Assembly: GCF_000717055.1 (NCBI RefSeq)
Contig: NZ_JNXI01000034.1
Coordinates: 1-64,000, forward strand
Source of the DNA: Streptomyces iakyrus
GTDB taxonomy: Bacteria > Actinomycetota > Actinomycetes > Streptomycetales > Streptomycetaceae
Reading direction: 5' to 3'
DNA length: 64,000 nt
Below, piece after piece: positions 61,546 through 64,000 of this stretch (the stretch's first letter is position 1; every line of letters starts with the position of its first letter). The position numbers and the translations under genes were made by a program. Under the pieces are notes generated by a model. It was not told where the DNA came from. It saw only the letters and a program-made list of their open reading frames with translations, and ran no database searches.

Positions 61546-62423
61546 CCGTCGACGTCGCCGAACTCGTCCGCCTGCGCAGCCACCGCCCGGAGGCGATCGC
61601 CGAAGCCGCGGCCCGCCGCCCCCGGAGGCCGTTGCTGAACACGAGCGGCCGTCTGATGATCGTCGCCGCCGACCACCCGGCCCGCGGCGCCCTCGGCGTC
61701 GGCGGTCGCAGCCTGGCCATGGCCAACCGCGCCGACCTCCTCGAACGCCTCTGTCTGGCCCTGTCCCGCCCGGGCGTGGACGGCGTCCTCGCCACCGCCG
61801 ACATCCTCGACGACCTGCTCCTGCTCGGCGCCCTCGACGGCAAGGTCGTCCTGGGCTCGATGAACCGCGGCGGCCTCCAGGGCGCCCGCTTCGAGCTCGA
61901 CGACCGCTTCACCGGCCACCGCCCCGAGGACATCGAGCGCCTCGGCTTCGACGCGGGCAAGCTGCTCCTGCGCATCGACTACGACGACCCGGGCTCGCTC
62001 ACCACCCTGGAGTCCACCGCCCGGGCCGTCGACGCCATGGCCGCCCGGAAACTCCCGCTCTTCGTCGAGCCGTTCATCAGTTACCGCGACGAGCGGGGCC
62101 GGCTGCGCAACGACCTCTCCGCCGAGGCCGTCACCAAGTCGATCGCCATCGCCTCGGGCCTCGGCGGCAGCTCCGCCTACACCTGGCTGAAGGTCCCGGT
62201 CACCGACAACCCCGACGACATGGCCGAGGTCATGGCCACCTCGACGCTGCCCGCCGTGCTGCTCGGCGGCGAGGTGGGCGACGATCAGGACGGGGCGTAC
62301 GAGAAGTGGCGCGGCGCCCTGCAACTGCCCACCGTCCGCGGGCTGGTGGTGGGCCGTTCGCTGCTGTACCCGGCGGACGGCGACGTGGCCGCCGCCGTGG
62401 ACACCGCCGTCGGACTGCTGTGA
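61542..62423 (+). CDS. Cgl0159-family (beta/alpha)8 aldolase-like protein
   Basis: A 293 aa TIM-barrel protein of the DeoC/LacD-like aldolase superfamily that is found in actinobacterial iol operons (Cgl0159 in Corynebacterium). LMIVAADHPARGALGVGG (about 38-55) and LLLRIDYDDP mark the family, and a Lys in AYTWLKVPV sits where class I aldolases have the Schiff-base Lys. It may take the aldolase step (IolJ role) of the pathway, by inference from context. Confidence 0.88.
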   Translation: MTVDVAELVRLRSHRPEAIAEAAARRPRRPLLNTSGRLMIVAADHPARGALGVGGRSLAMANRADLLERLCLALSRPGVDGVLATADILDDLLLLGALDGKVVLGSMNRGGLQGARFELDDRFTGHRPEDIERLGFDAGKLLLRIDYDDPGSLTTLESTARAVDAMAARKLPLFVEPFISYRDERGRLRNDLSAEAVTKSIAIASGLGGSSAYTWLKVPVTDNPDDMAEVMATSTLPAVLLGGEVGDDQDGAYEKWRGALQLPTVRGLVVGRSLLYPADGDVAAAVDTAVGLL

Positions 62424-62433
62424 GGGCCGCCTC

Positions 62434-62691
62434 ATGACCACCCGCACCTTCACCACGGGCGACAGCGCCGAAGACCACGAGTTCCCTCTCCCGGGCGCGT
62501 CCCGGGCCCAGATCGCCTCCGGCGCGGGAGGCCGCTTTGCTTTGGCAGGAGCGAAGTGCGAGCGACAACTCCCCGCCCGCTACGGCCCCGCGCCGGAGGT
62601 CTCCCCGACGAGGCGTACGCGGCCTCCCCGGGTGAACGCCCGTCCTCACCGTCGCGTATCCGTGATCACCCAGAGGGAGGGACACCGATGA
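62434..62691 (+). pseudogene. iolB: Internally deleted iolB remnant
   Basis: An 85-codon frame where a full iolB (5-deoxy-glucuronate isomerase, about 270-300 aa) is expected. Codons about 27-52 (IASGAGGRFALAGAKCERQL, then PARYGPAPEV) match the central IolB region; the start TFTTGDS resembles an earlier IolB strand, and the end REGHR resembles the IolB C-terminus. The rest, including the SSYPPHKHD metal-site block, is gone. Start, stop and the ATGA overlap with iolD survive, so translation coupling is kept although the enzyme is lost. Confidence 0.7.
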
Positions 62692-64000
62692 CCTCGACGA
62701 CGAGGCTGACGGTCGCACAGGCGCTGGTGCGCTTCCTGGCGGCCCAGTACACCGAACGCGACGGCGTCCGGCAGCGGCTCATCGGCGCCACCTGGGGCAT
62801 CTTCGGCCACGGCAACGTCGCCGGCATCGGTCAGGCGCTCCTGGAGCACACCGAGGAGATGCCCTTCCACCAGGGCCGCAACGAACAGGCCATGGTGCAC
62901 GCGGCGGTCGGCTACGCCCGCCAGTCCGGCCGCCTGTCCACGCACGCGGTGACGACCTCCATCGGCCCGGGCGCCACCAACCTCGTCACCGGCGCGGCCC
63001 TGGCGACCATCAACCACCTGCCGGTGCTGCTCCTGCCCGGTGACGTCTTCGCCACCCGCCCTGCCGACCCGGTCCTCCAGCAGCTCGAAGTGCCGTACGC
63101 GGGCGACGTGTCGGTCAACGACTGCCTGCGACCGGTGTCCAGGTACTTCGACCGGATCACCCGGCCCGAAGCCCTGATCCCCGCGGCGCTCGGCGCGATG
63201 CGCGTGCTCACCGACCCCGTCGAGACCGGCGCCGTCACCCTCGCCCTGCCCCAGGACGTGCAGGCCGAGGCGTACGACTGGCCGGAGGAGTTCTTCGCCG
63301 AGCGCGTCTGGGCCGTTCGGCGGCCCGGCGCCGACCCGGCGGAACTGGCCGAGGCCGTGCGGGCGATCCGGGCGGCGAAGCGGCCGCTGGTCGTCGCGGG
63401 CGGCGGCGTCCACCACAGCCGCGCCGAGGAGGCCCTCGCCGAGTTCGCCGGGGCCACCGGCATCCCGGTCGCCTCCACCCAGGCGGGCAAGGGCTCCCTG
63501 CGCCACGACCATCCCCAGGACGTCGGCGGCATCGGCCACACCGGCACCGCCACGGCGGACGAACTCGCCCGCACCGCCGACCTGGTGATCGGCGTCGGCA
63601 CCCGCTACACCGACTTCACCACCGCCTCCGGCACGCTGTTCAGCAACCCGGACGTGCGGTTCCTCAACCTCAACATCGCCCCCTTCGACGGTCACAAGCT
63701 CGCCGGCCGGCCCCTGATCGCGGACGCCCGCAGCGGCCTCCAGGAGCTCACGGACGCCCTGCGCGTGCACGCGTACCGGGTCGCGGGCAGCTACGCCACC
63801 GAGTACACCGAGGACAAGGAGCGCTGGGAGCAGCGCGTCGACGCCTGCTACGAGGTGGACGAACCGGACACCCGCCCGACCCAGCCGCAGGTCCTCGGCG
63901 CCCTGGACGAGATCGCCGACGCGTCGGACATCCTGATCAACGCCGCCGGTTCCCTCCCCGGCGACCTGCACAAACTCTGGCGCACCCGGTCGCCCGACCA
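62688..64000 (+). CDS. iolD: 3D-(3,5/4)-trihydroxycyclohexane-1,2-dione hydrolase, partial
   Basis: The first 437 codons of a ThDP enzyme of about 620 aa; the gene runs off the window. It opens the inositol ring by hydrolysing trihydroxycyclohexane-dione. RLIGATWGIFGHGNVAGIGQ and the catalytic Glu in GRNEQAMVHAAVGYARQ (about 66-68) identify IolD within the superfamily. The ThDP motif lies beyond the edge. ATG 62688 overlaps the iolB remnant stop and follows GAGGGAGG. Confidence 0.93.
   Translation, partial: MTSTTRLTVAQALVRFLAAQYTERDGVRQRLIGATWGIFGHGNVAGIGQALLEHTEEMPFHQGRNEQAMVHAAVGYARQSGRLSTHAVTTSIGPGATNLVTGAALATINHLPVLLLPGDVFATRPADPVLQQLEVPYAGDVSVNDCLRPVSRYFDRITRPEALIPAALGAMRVLTDPVETGAVTLALPQDVQAEAYDWPEEFFAERVWAVRRPGADPAELAEAVRAIRAAKRPLVVAGGGVHHSRAEEALAEFAGATGIPVASTQAGKGSLRHDHPQDVGGIGHTGTATADELARTADLVIGVGTRYTDFTTASGTLFSNPDVRFLNLNIAPFDGHKLAGRPLIADARSGLQELTDALRVHAYRVAGSYATEYTEDKERWEQRVDACYEVDEPDTRPTQPQVLGALDEIADASDILINAAGSLPGDLHKLWRTRSPD

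Noticed and set aside
1..64000. Mobile element, prophage or CRISPR array
   Set aside because: No transposase, integrase, terminal inverted repeats with target duplications, phage genes or regularly spaced repeats were seen on either strand.

Overview
The window is very GC-rich actinobacterial chromosome. Codon third positions are so GC-biased that nearly every gene casts long shadow frames, GTG starts and four-base GTGA/ATGA overlaps are common, and many products are secreted. Gene content (matAB homologues, DUF397, PucR, CGNR and LacI regulators, Cgl0159-type iol protein, 6C-type RNA hairpins) points to Streptomyces. Most of it reads as core chromosome with patches of gene decay. No tRNA, rRNA, CRISPR array, transposase or integrase was found.

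Left part (1-13 kb): a repeat-rich intergenic stretch, an acyl-CoA dehydrogenase and a TesB thioesterase, a phosphatase, then a PucR regulator divergent from a symporter / ureohydrolase / ThDP-enzyme operon that looks like guanidino-compound use. Next come a secreted zincin-like protein, an unknown protein, a class A beta-lactamase-like serine hydrolase and a secreted phytase-like esterase.

13-26.5 kb: a single-chain asymmetric ABC exporter, then a scar zone (EAL-domain remnant, small secreted protein, 5'-truncated RidA), a secreted S37 peptidase with a strong terminator, a DUF4760-like protein, a lipoprotein, a Tat-exported GH3 enzyme, a LysR/EamA pair and a repeat protein.

26.8-37.4 kb: a LacI-controlled three-gene catabolic operon (oxidoreductase, DUF993, TIM barrel); two deaminase/reductase-like proteins; a MarR-GNAT fusion behind a long palindrome; a DUF397 gene with a cut-down regulator; a CGNR regulator facing an MBL-fold gene across four operator-like half-sites; and a cupin.

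37.5-48.3 kb: a complete ribose operon rbsR-rbsA-rbsC/B fusion-rbsK-rbsD with two operators and a terminator, then the matAB exopolysaccharide pair and several small membrane or secreted proteins.

48.4-64 kb: a RecD2-like helicase and citrate synthase, followed by a 626-base gene-free stretch with two pairs of C-loop hairpins that match the 6C RNA description. Then copZ-copA behind a CsoR-type operator, a TetR/MMPL pair sharing a large inverted repeat, a zinc alcohol dehydrogenase, a frameshifted HTH gene, and an iol (myo-inositol) operon whose iolB has shrunk to an 85-codon remnant. The last gene, iolD, runs off the right edge.

Family names come from recognised motifs, not database searches. 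Starts were moved to codons with ribosome binding sites or leaderless -10 elements where these were visible.
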